Shown here one piece after another: positions 1 to 7,589 of a stretch of 12,152 bases of DNA (within the stretch, counting starts at the first letter, position 1; every line of letters starts with the position of its first letter). The DNA is from Bacteroidota bacterium (GTDB lineage: Bacteria; Bacteroidota; Bacteroidia; 2-12-FULL-35-15), in the NCBI GenBank assembly GCA_026391935.1, contig JAPLDC010000227.1, forward strand, positions 1 to 12,152. Reading direction: 5' to 3'. Made by a program: the position numbers and the translations under genes. The notes below the pieces were generated by a model. It saw only the letters and a list, made by a program, of their open reading frames with translations, made no database searches and was not told where the DNA came from.

Positions 1-756
1 TTCTTGAATGACCTCTTTTAATATATCGTCTTCGATCTCTAGCCTTTTCGAAATTTTATCATAATGTTTTTTCGAAAATTCATCCATTTGTTTTTCAACT
101 ACTTCAGTAGCTAATTCAACGATCATGTTTTGGACTTCAATTCTTCGCAGCTGAATGAGTAAACATTCTTGCAGGTCACGAGCCCCTATTCCGGCAGGAT
201 CGAAATCCTGAATCACTTTTAATAATTCATTGAGCTCTTCTTCTGTTGTGGTAATATTTTGGGAAAAAGCAATGTCATCGACAATTGAGGAAAGTTCTCT
301 TCTCAAATAACCGTCATCATCCAAATTACCAATTAAATTCAGGGCGATTTGGTATTCGCGGTCATCAAGATCTTTCATTCCCAACTGACTTTCCAACATA
401 TCCTGAAAAGAGACTCCAACAGAAAAGGGGATATCTTTTCTTTCTTCGTCCGGACTCACATTGTTCGCTTTTGTTTTATATGATGCACCTTCGTCATCAT
501 CCATATAATCGCTGATATTGAAGTCTTCACGTTGATTTTCATCATCTTTGGTGGTCTCCTCAAAATCATCATTATCAAACTCATCTTTTGGTTCTTCATC
601 TGTTTCAACACCTTCTTCAAGAGCTGGGTTGATTTCCATTTCTTCTTTTATGCGCTGTTCTAAGGCAATAGTAGGCAACTGCAACAATTTCATCAATTGA
701 ATTTGTTGCGGGGATAATTTTTGAAGTAATTTTTGCGACTGTACCTGCCTTAACAT
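1..756 (-). CDS. rpoN: RNA polymerase sigma-54 factor, N-terminal part (gene continues past left edge)
   Basis: This encodes the alternative sigma factor that directs RNA polymerase to -24/-12 promoters and needs an AAA+ enhancer-binding activator to open them. The ATG is at 756-754 and 252 codons are visible before the window ends; the family is usually about 480-500 residues, so roughly half is missing. Region I (residues 1 to about 47) has the glutamine/leucine-rich activator-interacting sequence, including SPQQIQLMKLLQ (15-26) and EQRIKEEMEINPALEE (33-48). Region II (about 49-110) is strongly acidic and low in complexity, as is usual. The core-binding region follows with IGNLDDDGYL (142-151) and DPAGIGARDLQECL (186-199), both hallmark motifs. 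The DNA-binding half, with the RpoN box, lies outside the window. A GGAGA stretch lies 6 bases upstream of the ATG, which is unusual in a phylum that rarely uses Shine-Dalgarno pairing. The identity is secure; the integrity of the missing half cannot be judged. Confidence 0.95.
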   Translation of the reverse strand, partial: MLRQVQSQKLLQKLSPQQIQLMKLLQLPTIALEQRIKEEMEINPALEEGVETDEEPKDEFDNDDFEETTKDDENQREDFNISDYMDDDEGASYKTKANNVSPDEERKDIPFSVGVSFQDMLESQLGMKDLDDREYQIALNLIGNLDDDGYLRRELSSIVDDIAFSQNITTTEEELNELLKVIQDFDPAGIGARDLQECLLIQLRRIEVQNMIVELATEVVEKQMDEFSKKHYDKISKRLEIEDDILKEVIQE

Positions 757-784
757 TATCGTTCTCCGCTAAATTTTGTTTCTA

Positions 785-792
785 CAAAAATA
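785..792 (-). promoter_or_regulatory. Possible rpoN promoter, -7 element
   Basis: Read on the minus strand this is TATTTTTG, a full match to the Bacteroidota -7 consensus TAnnTTTG, and it lies 28 bases upstream of the rpoN start codon. No clear TTG -33 element was found at the expected 19-base spacing, so the call rests on a single box in AT-rich DNA. Confidence 0.35.
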
Positions 793-849
793 ACAATAAT
801 TTAGTGAATAATTTATGATTAAACCATAAATGATAATGTATATTTTCTA

Positions 850-923
850 TTTTAATTGTAGGGTTACTTTTAATTTTAATTGTAACTTTATAAAACGCTA
901 ACTTTATAAAAACACTTTATAAA
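850..923 (+). repeat. Short direct repeats in the leader of the GloVer protein gene
   Basis: The 176-base spacer between the divergent rpoN and GloVer-repeat genes is very AT-rich. It holds two copies of TTTTAATTGTA (850-860 and 874-884) and three copies of CTTTATAAA (886-894, 902-910, 915-923), whose core TTTATAAA is palindromic. TAACTTTA occurs twice (883-890 and 899-906), one base off the -7 consensus TAnnTTTG; the second has a TTG 16 bases upstream (880-882). The block may be the promoter region with tandem -7-like boxes or repeated operator half-sites. In DNA this AT-rich, some repetition is expected by chance, so function is inferred only. Confidence 0.35.
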
Positions 924-932
924 TCACTCAAA

Positions 933-3900
933 ATGATTAGAAAAATATTCATTAGTTCTATTTTTATTTTCATTCAATTCAACTTTTCTTTTGCTCAGCA
1001 CTTACCTCAACTTTGGGGGTTAACTTCCGCGGGTAGCGAAACGGATTTTGGAACAATATTTCATTATACACCATCAACAAATACACATATTCTTGATTAT
1101 TCTTTTCAAAATATTGCACAGGGTGCAAATCCCCAAATGACAGATCTTACAGATGGTGGTAGCGGGAAACTTTATGGGATGACTTATAGTGGTGGTGCCG
1201 GTTTTTCTGGGGTGATATTTGAATATGATACAATTACACATAGTTACACAAAAAAGGTTGATCTCACTTCTACCACAGGTAATTTCCCAAAAGGGTCATT
1301 GTCACTTTATGCTGGAAAGTATTATGGCATGACCTCTTTAGGAGGCATAAATAATAAAGGAACACTATTCGAGTGGGATCCAATAACAAACATTATCACA
1401 AACAAAATAGATTTAAATATTACTGATGGCTGCAGTCCAGCTGGATCCCTTACATTATTTGGAGGTAAATTTTATGGGCTCACCTATCAAGGTGGTTTGA
1501 GCAATAAGGGGGTTATTTTTGAATGGGACCCTGTTACAAATATTTATGTCAAGAAAATAGACCTTACTGCAGCAAATGGTGCAAATCCATATGGTACGCT
1601 CGAATTAAATGGGTCATTGTTTTATGGGATGACTTATACAGGAGGTGCAGGTAACGCTGGGGTAATTTTTACTTGGGATCCGGCAACAAATGTGTATACA
1701 AAAAAAATTGATTTTATTGCCACTAGTGGAAAAAATCCTTACGGTAAATTACTATATAGTGGTGGTAATTTTTATGGAATGACCTTTATAGGTGGTGCTA
1801 ATAACAGAGGTGTTATTTTTGAGTGGAATCCCACAACAAATATGTACACAAAAAAAATAGATTTTAGTCTTGCTAATGGTTCTTATCCTCAAGGTTCTTT
1901 ATCTTTAAAAGGCAGCAAATTATATGGTTTAACAAAAGCGGGTGGAGCAAATGATAAGGGTGTTATTTTTGAGTGGGATCCTGCAACAAATATTTACACA
2001 AATAAAATAGATCTTAATTCTTCTATTGGTTACAATCCTTTAGGGTCACTTTTAAATGTGGGAGGATTGTTTTATGGATTAACAAATCTCGGCGGCCTAT
2101 ATGGTAATGGAGTTATTTTTCAATGGAATGAAGCAGCAAATTCATATTCCAAAAAACTTGAATTCAACAGTACAAACGGAAATCTGCCTGAAGGTTCTCT
2201 TGTTTTTAATAAAGGAAAGTATTATGGTATGACAAACAGTGGAGGCTTATTTGATAATGGTGTCATCTTTGAATGGGATCCTTCTACAAATACCTACACA
2301 AAAAAATACGATTTCGATATTGTCAACGGAGGAAAGCCCACTGGATCTCTTTTATTGTATGGAGGAAAATATTATGGGACAACCAGTTCCGGTGGAATAA
2401 ATAATGCGGGAGTAATTTTTGAATGGAATGATTCAACAAATGTTTTCACAAAAAAAATAGATTTGATTTCAACAAACGGTGTTACTCCTTACGGCTCATT
2501 ATCGGTTTATGGAACAAAGCTTTACGGTATGACAAATCAAGGAGGCGCAAATAATTTGGGAGTCATTTTTGAATGGGATCCTACTACAAATATTTTTAAT
2601 AAAAAAATAGATTTTAGTTTGGCATTGGGTGGAAACCCATATGGTTCGCTCACCTTTAACGGAACAAGTTTTTTTGGATTAACATTTAATGGCGGAGCAA
2701 ATGCATTAGGGGTAATTTTTGAATGGAATCCTTCAACAAATATTTATACAAAAGAGTATGATCTTGTAGATACTCTTGGAAGTCATCCTAATGGGTCATT
2801 GATATTTAATGGAGGATTGTTTTTTGGGTTGACACAGATGGGTGGTGCAAATGGTGGAGGTGCACTTTTTACATGGGATCCAACTACGAATAGCTATATG
2901 GATAAATTTGATTTCGATTTCACCCAAGGGATTTATCCTGAAGGAACATTAACTCTTTCTAGCTCAGGAAAATATTATGGTTTAACAAAAGAAGGTGGAG
3001 CTAACAATCTTGGAACCTTATTTGAATGGGATGAAGCAACAAATACCTTGGTTCAAAAATTTGATTTTTCTGGTACAGCAGGAGCTCCTTTGGGTGCAAA
3101 TCCTTTCTATACTCAGCTGCTTGAAAGGGTTTCAAATGTGGTTCCGGTATTTTCATCAAATGCAAGTGTGATGAATATGTGCATGAATAGCACATCTGCA
3201 AATCCATTTTCTGTTACAGATGCAGACGGTGATTTAATTTCTTTTACGATGAATAGCAGTAATACAAGCCTCTTACCTAATTCAAACATCAGTATCAGTA
3301 ATATTAGCGGCAGTAATTATCAAGCAACGTATACACCTGTTGTTGGTCAATTAGGAAGTACAACAATTACTATTACTGCAATAGATGGTTTTGGCGGATC
3401 AACAGCATATATTTTCAATTTAAATGTTACTGCAATTCCAATAGTTACTGCAAATGCATCAATTAATATAGTTTGTCAGGGACAAGCTGTTACCTTATTC
3501 GGAGGAGGTGCCGCATCTTACTCCTGGTCTGGTGGAATAACGGATGGGGTTTCTTTTATTCCGAGTGCAACGACAACTTATACTGTGACAGGAACAATTG
3601 TAGGTTGTGGAACAAATACTGCAACTCAATTGATCACTGTAAATCTGATACCCGTAGTTTCCGCGAATGCAAGTACTACTCATGTTTGTACCGGACAATC
3701 ACTAATTTTAACAGGTGGAGGCGCTGCGTCATATTCATGGACCAGTGGCGTTGCAAATGGAGTGGCTTTTATTCCACTCTCTACTTCGACATATATTGTT
3801 ACAGGAACTACAGCAGGATGTTCGGATACTGCAGTGATAACGGTAGACATAAATTCTCCTCCAATCTTGAATATTTCAGCAAGTAACACAATTGTTTGTC

Positions 3901-4535
3901 AGGGAGAACCTGTTACACTTACTGGAATCGGAACAGGAAGTTCATACGTTTGGAGCGGAGGGGTGACAAATGGAGTAGCCTTTATTCCTGTCGGTTCTAT
4001 AACCTATTCTGTTACAGCCTCAGATGCATTTTGCACAAGCACAGGAACGATTTTAATAACAAGTAATCCTGTAAATATTAGTGTTAACCAAGTTGCAAAT
4101 ACATTAACTGCAAATGCAACAGGTGCAAGCTATCAGTGGATCGATTGCAACAACTTTAATTTACCAATTGCATCGGAAACATTTCAAAGTTATACTCCGG
4201 TTTTGCCGGGAAGTTATGCTGTAATAATAAATCAAGGAGGGTGTATAGATACATCTTCTTGTATTTCTGTTATTCCTACAAGTATATGTATTAGACCAAA
4301 TACGAGTGTTCAGGTTTTCCCAAATCCTACTTCGGGACAAATTTCTATTTCACTAGGAAACAAATCAAATGCAAAAGTTGAACTGTATACTGTTTTAGGT
4401 AAATTTATTTTTTCAAAAGAGGTGTCAGAATTAAATAATTCGATTTCAATACTTGACCAATCGGATGGAATATATTTTCTAAAAATTTATTTAGGTGATA
4501 ATGTGATGATGAGTAAAATTGTTCTTGTGAAATAA
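933..4535 (+). CDS. Secreted GloVer-repeat protein with Ig/PKD-like modules and T9SS sorting domain
   Basis: A 1200-residue exported protein of unknown function. Residues 1-21 form a signal peptide (basic start, hydrophobic run, cleavage likely after SFA). Residues 27 to about 704 contain 14 repeats of the form YGmTxxGGannxGVIFEWDPxTN, which match the tandem repeat NCBI calls GloVer (TIGR03803), best known from proteins with varied C-terminal anchors. A cadherin-like module follows at about 735-832, with a DADGD calcium-site-like motif. Ig/PKD-like modules start near 834, 906 and 976; each has two cysteines, and the first two are close copies (GGGAASYSW in both). A more diverged module covers about 1045-1115. 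The C-terminal 75 residues (VQVFPNPTSGQ near 1126-1136, ending MMSKIVLVK) are a T9SS type A sorting domain, so the protein should cross the outer membrane by the type IX system and be released or anchored. The ATG is favoured because the signal peptide begins there. It stands alone, divergent from rpoN and convergent with cysN. An adhesive or carbohydrate-binding surface role is possible but unproven. Confidence 0.9.
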   Translation: MIRKIFISSIFIFIQFNFSFAQHLPQLWGLTSAGSETDFGTIFHYTPSTNTHILDYSFQNIAQGANPQMTDLTDGGSGKLYGMTYSGGAGFSGVIFEYDTITHSYTKKVDLTSTTGNFPKGSLSLYAGKYYGMTSLGGINNKGTLFEWDPITNIITNKIDLNITDGCSPAGSLTLFGGKFYGLTYQGGLSNKGVIFEWDPVTNIYVKKIDLTAANGANPYGTLELNGSLFYGMTYTGGAGNAGVIFTWDPATNVYTKKIDFIATSGKNPYGKLLYSGGNFYGMTFIGGANNRGVIFEWNPTTNMYTKKIDFSLANGSYPQGSLSLKGSKLYGLTKAGGANDKGVIFEWDPATNIYTNKIDLNSSIGYNPLGSLLNVGGLFYGLTNLGGLYGNGVIFQWNEAANSYSKKLEFNSTNGNLPEGSLVFNKGKYYGMTNSGGLFDNGVIFEWDPSTNTYTKKYDFDIVNGGKPTGSLLLYGGKYYGTTSSGGINNAGVIFEWNDSTNVFTKKIDLISTNGVTPYGSLSVYGTKLYGMTNQGGANNLGVIFEWDPTTNIFNKKIDFSLALGGNPYGSLTFNGTSFFGLTFNGGANALGVIFEWNPSTNIYTKEYDLVDTLGSHPNGSLIFNGGLFFGLTQMGGANGGGALFTWDPTTNSYMDKFDFDFTQGIYPEGTLTLSSSGKYYGLTKEGGANNLGTLFEWDEATNTLVQKFDFSGTAGAPLGANPFYTQLLERVSNVVPVFSSNASVMNMCMNSTSANPFSVTDADGDLISFTMNSSNTSLLPNSNISISNISGSNYQATYTPVVGQLGSTTITITAIDGFGGSTAYIFNLNVTAIPIVTANASINIVCQGQAVTLFGGGAASYSWSGGITDGVSFIPSATTTYTVTGTIVGCGTNTATQLITVNLIPVVSANASTTHVCTGQSLILTGGGAASYSWTSGVANGVAFIPLSTSTYIVTGTTAGCSDTAVITVDINSPPILNISASNTIVCQGEPVTLTGIGTGSSYVWSGGVTNGVAFIPVGSITYSVTASDAFCTSTGTILITSNPVNISVNQVANTLTANATGASYQWIDCNNFNLPIASETFQSYTPVLPGSYAVIINQGGCIDTSSCISVIPTSICIRPNTSVQVFPNPTSGQISISLGNKSNAKVELYTVLGKFIFSKEVSELNNSISILDQSDGIYFLKIYLGDNVMMSKIVLVK
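1011..3044 (+). repeat. Coding tandem repeat, 14 units, mostly exactly 150 bp
   Basis: The LYG/FYG motif opening each unit begins at 1011, 1170, 1320, 1470, 1620, 1770, 1920, 2070, 2220, 2370, 2520, 2670, 2820 and 2973. Units 2 to 12 are therefore exactly 150 bases (50 codons); only the first (159) and thirteenth (153) differ. The most conserved part of each unit is GVIFEWDPxTN followed by a KKIDF/L strand and, about 10-14 residues later, a GSL motif. The nucleotide sequences have diverged while unit length has not, which points to old duplication under structural constraint rather than recent slippage. The regular strand-turn pattern suggests a closed or stacked beta structure. Confidence 0.9.
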
Positions 4536-4553
4536 AAAGTAGAATATTATGTA

Positions 4554-4579
4554 TATAAAAAGCTCATGCGCTTTTTATA
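4554..4579. terminator. Bidirectional intrinsic terminator between convergent genes
   Basis: TATAAAAAGC (4554-4563) and GCTTTTTATA (4570-4579) form a perfect 10-bp stem with a six-base TCATGC loop. The A-run on one arm and T-run on the other let it act in both directions. It starts 18 bases after the GloVer gene stop and ends on the base before the cysN stop codon (4582-4580), so it serves both convergent transcripts. Confidence 0.8.
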
Positions 4580-5854
4580 CTATATGATCATTCCCGCACC
4601 AACAGTAATATTACTTGCTTCATCGATAAGAATAACACTCCCTGTATTTCTATTTTTCTTGTATTTATCAATTGCAATTGGTGAAGTTGTTTTTATAGTA
4701 ATGCAGGCAATGTCGTTTAAGTTGATGATTTTATCATCCTTTATTTTTTCTAATGTATTAATATTGACTTTGTACTGAATATCTTTTACAACACATCGAA
4801 CCTCTTTTGAGGTGTGTCTCAATGCATACTTTCCGTTTAATTGTAGTTGTTTGTCAGCCAACCAACATAACATGATCTCAATATCTTGAGTTGTCTCGGG
4901 AAGATTATCTGTTTTTGCGATCATGTCTCCACGGGAAATATCTATTTCATTTTCTAGCGTAAGTGTTACACTCATAGGAGCAAAAGCTTCTTCTAAAGAT
5001 TCATTTAAAATATCAATGGATTTTATTTTTGAAGTAAAACCGCTTGGTAAAACAGTAACAGCATCTCCTTTTTTGAAAACGCCACCGGCAATTCTTCCGG
5101 CATATCCTCTGTAATCGTGGTGGTCAGAGCTCATAGGTCTGATAACATACTGAACAGGAAAACGTGCATCAGAATGGTTTTGATCGTTTGATATTTGCAA
5201 ATTTTCAAGGAGATACATAAGTGTAGCTCCTTTGTACCAATCCATATTTTTAGATTCGTCAACTACATTATCTCCTTTTAATGCACTTATTGGTAAAAAA
5301 TGCACATCTGTAATTTCAAGTTTTGCTGCAAAAGAAGTATAGTCATTTTTGATTTTTTCAAATACCTCTTCTTTGTATTCCACTAGGTCCATTTTATTCA
5401 CACAAACAATCACATGCGGAATTCTTAACAAGGAAGCAATGTAAGTGTGCCTCATTGTTTGCTCGATAACTCCTTTACGTGCATCAATTAAAATAATTGC
5501 AGCATTGGCCGTTGATGCACCGGTAACCATGTTTCGGGTGTATTGAATATGACCGGGAGTATCTGCAATGATGAATTTTCGTTTAGGAGTTGCAAAATAA
5601 CGATACGCTACATCAATGGTGATGCCTTGTTCACGCTCTGCACGGAGCCCGTCTGTGAGTAAAGCAAGGTTTACATATTCCTCTCCTCGTTTTTCACTGC
5701 TTGCTCTAATTGCTTCATATTGATCTTCAAAAATGGATTTTGAATCGTATAGCAATCTTCCGATGAGTGTACTTTTCCCGTCATCAACAGACCCAGCTGT
5801 TGTGAAACGAAGTAAATCCATTGTTAAATATCCTGCTGTGGAAAAATCTGTCAT
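4580..5854 (-). CDS. cysN: Sulfate adenylyltransferase subunit 1 (GTPase subunit)
   Basis: CysN is the GTP-hydrolysing subunit of ATP sulfurylase; with CysD it drives formation of adenosine 5'-phosphosulfate (APS) from sulfate and ATP in the cytoplasm. The 424 residues show a translation-factor-type GTPase: G1 GSVDDGKST (21-29), the GITID switch (77-81), G3 DTPGH (98-102), G4 NKMD (153-156) and G5 SALKGDN (190-196). EF-Tu-like beta-barrel domains follow, with conserved blocks such as FPVQYVIRP and YRGYAGRIAGG. E. coli CysN is about 475 residues; this is shorter, and no APS kinase domain is fused, in keeping with the separate cysC here. The first ATG (5854) gives a lead of 20 residues before the P-loop; a second Met at residue 12 (MDLLRFTTAGS) is an equally plausible start. 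It is the last gene of cysC-cysD-cysN, 10 bases after cysD, and its stop abuts the terminator. Confidence 0.96.
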   Translation of the reverse strand: MTDFSTAGYLTMDLLRFTTAGSVDDGKSTLIGRLLYDSKSIFEDQYEAIRASSEKRGEEYVNLALLTDGLRAEREQGITIDVAYRYFATPKRKFIIADTPGHIQYTRNMVTGASTANAAIILIDARKGVIEQTMRHTYIASLLRIPHVIVCVNKMDLVEYKEEVFEKIKNDYTSFAAKLEITDVHFLPISALKGDNVVDESKNMDWYKGATLMYLLENLQISNDQNHSDARFPVQYVIRPMSSDHHDYRGYAGRIAGGVFKKGDAVTVLPSGFTSKIKSIDILNESLEEAFAPMSVTLTLENEIDISRGDMIAKTDNLPETTQDIEIMLCWLADKQLQLNGKYALRHTSKEVRCVVKDIQYKVNINTLEKIKDDKIINLNDIACITIKTTSPIAIDKYKKNRNTGSVILIDEASNITVGAGMII

Positions 5855-5864
5855 AATTTATTTT

Positions 5865-6770
5865 TTAAAAATATCCTGCTTTTTTTCTGTCTTCCATTGC
5901 TGCTTCCGAACGTTTATCATCTATTCTTGATCCTCTTTCAGTCACTCTTGTTGCTGCAACTTCTTCAACAATTTCTTCTAACGTATTTGCTTTTGATAGC
6001 ACGGCTCCTGTACAACTTATATAGCCAATGGTTCTAAAGCGCACTTGCATTTTTTCTACTTTTTCAGTAGGTTTTAGAGGGATCACATTTGAGTGTGCAT
6101 AAATTACACCATCACGTACAAAACATTCGCGCTCATGCGTATAATAAATACTCGGAATTTCTATATTCTCCTGTAAGATATATTGCCAAACGTCCATTTC
6201 AGTCCAGTTACTGATAGGAAAAACTCTGAAGTTCTCTCCAAGATGTTTTTTCCCATTGAATAGATTCCATAATTCCGGACGTTGATTTTTTGGGTCCCAT
6301 TGTCCGAATTCATCACGATGAGAAAAAAAGCGTTCTTTCGCTCTAGCCTTTTCTTCATCTCTTCTGGCGCCACCGATACAAGCATCAAATTTGTATTTTT
6401 CGATTGTGTCAAGAAGTGTTACTGTTTGCAATACATTTCGACTAGCATTAAATCCCTTTTCTTCAATTGCTTTTCCTTCATCAATACTTTGCTGAACAGA
6501 TCCTATAATTAATTGGACATTATATTTTTTTGCAAGTTCATCTCTGAAAATAATCGTTTCTTCAAAATTATGTCCAGTATCCACATGTACCAATGGAAAC
6601 GGGATTTTGGCAGGCGCAAAGGCTTTACGTGCAAGATGAAAACAAACGATCGAGTCTTTCCCACCGGAAAAAAGTAGTGCTGGTCTTTCAAACTGAGCAG
6701 CCAGTTCACGCAAAACATAAATACTTTCGCTCTCGAGTTCTTTTAAATGTGTGAGGGTATAGTTTTTCAT
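5865..6770 (-). CDS. cysD: Sulfate adenylyltransferase subunit 2 (catalytic subunit)
   Basis: CysD carries the adenylyl-transfer site of ATP sulfurylase and acts as a complex with CysN. At 301 residues it is the normal length (E. coli about 302). It belongs to the PP-loop ATP pyrophosphatase superfamily: SGGKDS at 35-40 is the PP-loop, HVDTGHNF at 62-69 and GGARRDEEKARAKER at 133-147 are conserved family blocks, and the C-terminal part has ISNWTEMDVWQYI and the RFRTIGYISCTGAV region. The family differs from PAPS reductases (CysH), which share the fold but lack the GGARRDEEKARAKE block. The start ATG overlaps the cysC stop as ATGA (6770-6767), so translation is probably coupled to cysC; cysN follows after 10 bases. 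No internal promoter was recognised. Confidence 0.97.
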   Translation of the reverse strand: MKNYTLTHLKELESESIYVLRELAAQFERPALLFSGGKDSIVCFHLARKAFAPAKIPFPLVHVDTGHNFEETIIFRDELAKKYNVQLIIGSVQQSIDEGKAIEEKGFNASRNVLQTVTLLDTIEKYKFDACIGGARRDEEKARAKERFFSHRDEFGQWDPKNQRPELWNLFNGKKHLGENFRVFPISNWTEMDVWQYILQENIEIPSIYYTHERECFVRDGVIYAHSNVIPLKPTEKVEKMQVRFRTIGYISCTGAVLSKANTLEEIVEEVAATRVTERGSRIDDKRSEAAMEDRKKAGYF

Positions 6771-7342
6771 AAATTTATTTTATCCAATATTTTCAATACA
6801 CTTTCTTTAATACTGAAGGTGTCATTTAGTTCAATGGCAGGTTTTGAAGGCGCTTCAAATGGCGCATTTATTCCTGTGAAGTCTTTAATTTCTCCTCTTC
6901 TAGCTTTAGCATACAAACCTTTTACATCTCGTTTTTCGCAAATTTCGAGTGGCGTGTTTACAAATATTTCTATAAAATCATTTTTTCCAACAATGTTTTT
7001 TGCGATAGTTCTGATTTCTTCCGTAGGGCTTACAAAACAACAAATTGTAATGATTCCCGTATTCACAAATAGTTTTGTTATTTCTGCAATTCTTCGAATA
7101 TTTTCTATTCTGTCAACATCGCTAAAGCCTAGATTATTATTTATGCCTATCCTGATATTATCGCCATCCAATATTTGAGTAAGTAGTCCTTTGTTATGAA
7201 GTTCTTTTTCCAATGCAATGGCAATGGTTGTTTTCCCTGAACCGCTGAGACCGGTGAACCAGATAGCAATACCTTTTTGTTGAAGTAATTGTTCTTTATC
7301 AGCACGCTGCAAAATTTTATCAGTCGGGAAAATATTATTCAT
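6767..7342 (-). CDS. cysC: Adenylyl-sulfate kinase (APS kinase)
   Basis: CysC phosphorylates APS at the 3' position to give PAPS, the activated sulfate used either by PAPS reductase or by sulfotransferases. The 191 residues match the usual size of stand-alone APS kinases (about 200). Visible features are the Walker A motif GLSGSGKTT (31-39), the DGDNIR substrate-binding motif (59-64), the FVSPTEEIR block that carries the conserved serine, and the KGLYAKARRGEIKDFTGI lid region. It is the first gene of a minus-strand operon cysC-cysD-cysN, with a 4-base ATGA overlap into cysD. In many Bacteroidota these genes sit next to cysQ and a sulfate permease; here no permease is visible and cysQ lies about 3.6 kb away on the other strand. 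A TATATTTG -7 box lies 38 bases upstream of the ATG, immediately after the terminator of the candidate small RNA. Confidence 0.96.
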   Translation of the reverse strand: MNNIFPTDKILQRADKEQLLQQKGIAIWFTGLSGSGKTTIAIALEKELHNKGLLTQILDGDNIRIGINNNLGFSDVDRIENIRRIAEITKLFVNTGIITICCFVSPTEEIRTIAKNIVGKNDFIEIFVNTPLEICEKRDVKGLYAKARRGEIKDFTGINAPFEAPSKPAIELNDTFSIKESVLKILDKINL

Positions 7343-7379
7343 AAACTATAAAATGTTTGTTTTTACTATTATTTTCCTA

Positions 7380-7387
7380 CAAATATA
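7380..7387 (-). promoter_or_regulatory. Probable cysC operon promoter, -7 element
   Basis: Read on the minus strand this is TATATTTG, a full match to TAnnTTTG, placed 38 bases before the cysC ATG. No TTG was seen at the usual -33 position; that position falls inside the loop of the small-RNA terminator hairpin, so the two elements are packed against each other. Confidence 0.45.
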
Positions 7388-7540
7388 AAACAATAAAGGC
7401 CTTACCTGTTGGGAAAGACCTTTAAAATAAGCTCAAATAGATATTATTGTCTTTCCATAAATTAAATGCAGCAAATCATACAACACATCATTGTGCTGTA
7501 GCTGTTGATTTTTATATGGAAGTTGATTGTTTTCATTTCT
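7387..7540 (-). ncRNA. Candidate small RNA of about 150 nt, 6S-like fold
   Basis: No protein is apparent, but the minus strand shows a full RNA gene layout: a consensus-like promoter just upstream, a folded body and an intrinsic terminator. In the body, a closing stem pairs CTTCCATA (7522-7515) with TATGGAAAG (7459-7451), with one bulged A. An 8-bp apical hairpin pairs ACAGCACA (7499-7492) with TGTGTTGT (7487-7480) around an ATGA loop. Between them is a large internal bubble of 15 nt on the 5' side (7514-7500) and 20 nt on the 3' side (7479-7460). Closing stem, central bubble and apical stem is the architecture of 6S RNA, which mimics an open promoter and sequesters housekeeping RNA polymerase. 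The 3' side of the bubble begins TATGATTTG, one base longer than the local -7 consensus TAnnTTTG, as a promoter mimic would be. A Bacteroidota 6S family (6S-Flavo) is known; membership is inferred from shape only. Alternatives are a leader of cysC read through the terminator, or an unrelated regulatory RNA. The 5' end is estimated from the promoter. Confidence 0.5.
7394..7424 (-). terminator. Intrinsic terminator of the candidate small RNA
   Basis: On the minus strand, TAAAGGTCTTTCC (7424-7412) pairs with GGTAAGGCCTTTA (7406-7394) around a CAACA loop, followed by TTGTTTTAT. The minus-strand transcript has one U-U mismatch and one G-U pair in 13. The plus-strand transcript would have two true mismatches and no U-run after the stem, so the orientation is minus. 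Confidence 0.7.
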
Positions 7541-7544
7541 GTCA

Positions 7545-7577
7545 CAAATGTATGACCTTATTTTTAAAATGCAAAAA
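7545..7577 (-). promoter_or_regulatory. Strong promoter of the candidate small RNA
   Basis: On the minus strand TTTTTG (7577-7572, -33 element ending in TTG) is followed after exactly 19 bases by TACATTTG (7552-7545), a full match to the Bacteroidota -7 consensus. It is the best promoter match in the window and fires away from deoC, with a start expected near 7541-7536. Confidence 0.65.
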
Positions 7578-7589
7578 GAAATTTTTGAA

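Noticed and set aside
1011..3044. The evenly spaced repeats as a CRISPR-like array
   Set aside because: The period is 150 bases, the repeats are diverged, and the whole stretch is one continuous reading frame coding for GloVer units.
3473..3886. A 137-codon open frame overlapping the Ig/PKD-like region of the GloVer protein gene in another frame
   Set aside because: It lies wholly inside a well-supported gene, its product is rich in Cys, Tyr and Arg without any recognisable motif, and the length is explained by the low stop frequency of the repeated coding sequence.
7343..7541. A SAM or other sulfur-related riboswitch in the cysC leader
   Set aside because: No known riboswitch core was recognised, and the promoter-hairpin-terminator layout ends before the proximal cysC -7 box, which fits an independent RNA better.
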